From Tepidiphilus sp. (GTDB lineage Bacteria; Pseudomonadota; Gammaproteobacteria; Burkholderiales; Rhodocyclaceae), in NCBI GenBank assembly GCA_028684345.1, contig JAQUGB010000026.1, positions 1-13,925 of the forward strand: a DNA stretch of 13,925 nt, in the 5' to 3' direction. A model generated the notes under the pieces. It was not told the origin of the DNA, searched no databases, and was given only the letters and a program-made list of their open reading frames with translations. The translations under genes and the position numbers were made by a program. This document shows positions 13,041-13,925 of this stretch, piece by piece. Within the stretch, counting starts at the first letter, position 1. Each line of letters starts with the position of its first letter.

Positions 13041-13925
13041 AGACGATCCGATGTTCGCAGCCCACGAACACGACGAGACCGAGGCGCTCATCACGGTGCG
13101 CGACTGGGTGCGCTACGCCGTCACCCGGCTCGAGAGCGAAGAGGCTTTCTACGGCCACGGTTGCGAGGACGTGCTCGATGAAGCAGTCTGGCTGGTGAGC
13201 GGCGCCTTGAAGCTGCCGCGCGAGCGCCTGGAGTGGTTCCTCGATGCGAGCCTCACCGAGTCCGAGCGCCGGCGTCTTGCCGAGCTGGTGGAGCGCCGCG
13301 CCGTCGACAAGGTGCCGACGGCTTACCTCCTCAACGAAGCCTGGCTGGGGCCGTTTCGCTTCTACGTGGATGAGCGGGTGATCGTGCCGCGCTCCTTCCT
13401 CGCCGAGCTGCTCGAGGAGCGCTTCTTGCCTTGGATCGAGCAGCCGGAAAGAATACAGCGGGTGCTCGATCTGTGCACCGGCTCGGGGTGTCTCGCGATC
13501 GTGGCCGCCTACGCCTTTCCTCAGGCGGAGATCGTGGCGGCCGACTTCTCGGACGAGGCGCTGGAAGTCGCGCGCATCAACGTCGAAGCCTACGGCCTGC
13601 AGGATCGCGTGCGGCTGCTGCACTCGGACGTATTCTCGGGGCTTGCCGGTGAGTCATTCGATCTGATCGTGAGCAACCCGCCCTACGTCACGGCCCAGGC
13701 CATGGCCGAACTGCCGCCCGAGTACCGCCACGAGCCGGCGCTCGCGCTCGCCGCGGGGGAAGACGGGCTCGACGTGGTGCGGCGCATCCTCGCCGAAGCG
13801 AAGCGCCACCTCACGCCTCAGGGCTGGCTCGCCGTGGAAGTCGGGCACAACCGGGCGCTCGTCGAAGCGGCCTTCCCCGAGCTCCCCTTCACCTGGCTCG
13901 CCACGGAGACGGCGGAGGACAAGGT
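13027..13925 (+). CDS. prmB: Ribosomal protein L3 N5-glutamine methyltransferase PrmB (C-terminus cut by window edge)
   Basis: 299 complete codons of a SAM-dependent methyltransferase that modifies a glutamine of ribosomal protein L3 during 50S assembly. The N-terminal helical substrate-binding part contains VRDWVRYAVTRL and FYGHG..DVLDEAVWLV (41-57). After VPTAYLLNEAWLGPFRFYVDERVIVPRS come SAM motif I VLDLCTGSGCLAI (146-158), an acidic AADFS (171-175), and the catalytic NPPY (217-220) that holds the glutamine amide. YRHEPALAL and the E. coli-like VPRS/NEAW segments point to PrmB rather than the release-factor enzyme PrmC. The frame is still open at the right edge (ending FTWLATETAEDK); by comparison with E. 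coli PrmB only some 15-30 residues should be missing. The start at 13027 is set by GGAG and overlaps dapE by 14 bases; 13051 (MFAAHEHDE) is the alternative. It is the fourth gene of the dapD unit. Confidence 0.92.
   Translation, partial: MHEAEDDPMFAAHEHDETEALITVRDWVRYAVTRLESEEAFYGHGCEDVLDEAVWLVSGALKLPRERLEWFLDASLTESERRRLAELVERRAVDKVPTAYLLNEAWLGPFRFYVDERVIVPRSFLAELLEERFLPWIEQPERIQRVLDLCTGSGCLAIVAAYAFPQAEIVAADFSDEALEVARINVEAYGLQDRVRLLHSDVFSGLAGESFDLIVSNPPYVTAQAMAELPPEYRHEPALALAAGEDGLDVVRRILAEAKRHLTPQGWLAVEVGHNRALVEAAFPELPFTWLATETAEDK

Noticed and set aside
1..13925. Search for a novel defence, mobile or biosynthetic system
   Set aside because: Every long coding region matches a known housekeeping family with intact motifs and no sign of transfer; no direct repeats, integrase, transposase, tRNA edge or composition break was seen.

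Overview
The window is an ordinary, tightly packed, GC-rich chromosomal segment, most likely from a betaproteobacterium. The evidence is the smc-zipA-ligA gene order, use of SMC rather than MukB, a PrmB-type methyltransferase, and a PilU-type pilus ATPase inside a dapD/dapE cluster. A Rhodocyclales or Hydrogenophilales origin is plausible but rests on impression only. I see no mobile element, CRISPR array, tRNA, rRNA, toxin or defence gene, and no previously undescribed multi-gene system. Almost all bases belong to recognisable housekeeping genes. No gap between genes exceeds about 100 bases.

Layout. Bases 1-211 (minus) are the N-terminal part of an S-methyl-5'-thioinosine/MTA phosphorylase-like gene. 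It diverges from typA/bipA (306-2126, plus). The 94-base gap between them holds an extended -10 promoter for typA and a perfect 9-bp dyad in front of the phosphorylase gene. A strong hairpin at 2138-2165 lies between typA and the convergent galU and can stop transcription from both sides. A four-gene minus-strand unit runs smc (9772) - zipA - ligA - galU (ending 2166), with short gaps and good ribosome binding sites. It combines chromosome organisation, Z-ring anchoring, DNA ligation and UDP-glucose synthesis.

The divergent smc/dapD gap (9773-9864) contains one near-palindromic sequence that reads as an extended -10 element on both strands. To its right a plus-strand unit runs dapD - pilU - dapE - prmB, with genes 13 or 4 bases apart or overlapping. 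DapD and DapE are steps of the succinylase branch of lysine/meso-diaminopimelate synthesis. PilU is an accessory retraction ATPase of type IV pili. PrmB methylates ribosomal protein L3, and its gene is cut by the window's right edge.

Most worth a second look: an apparent internal duplication of the FtsZ-binding domain in the ZipA homologue, the overlapping divergent -10 elements between smc and dapD, the dyad in front of the phosphorylase gene, and the pilus motor gene within a lysine/diaminopimelate operon.
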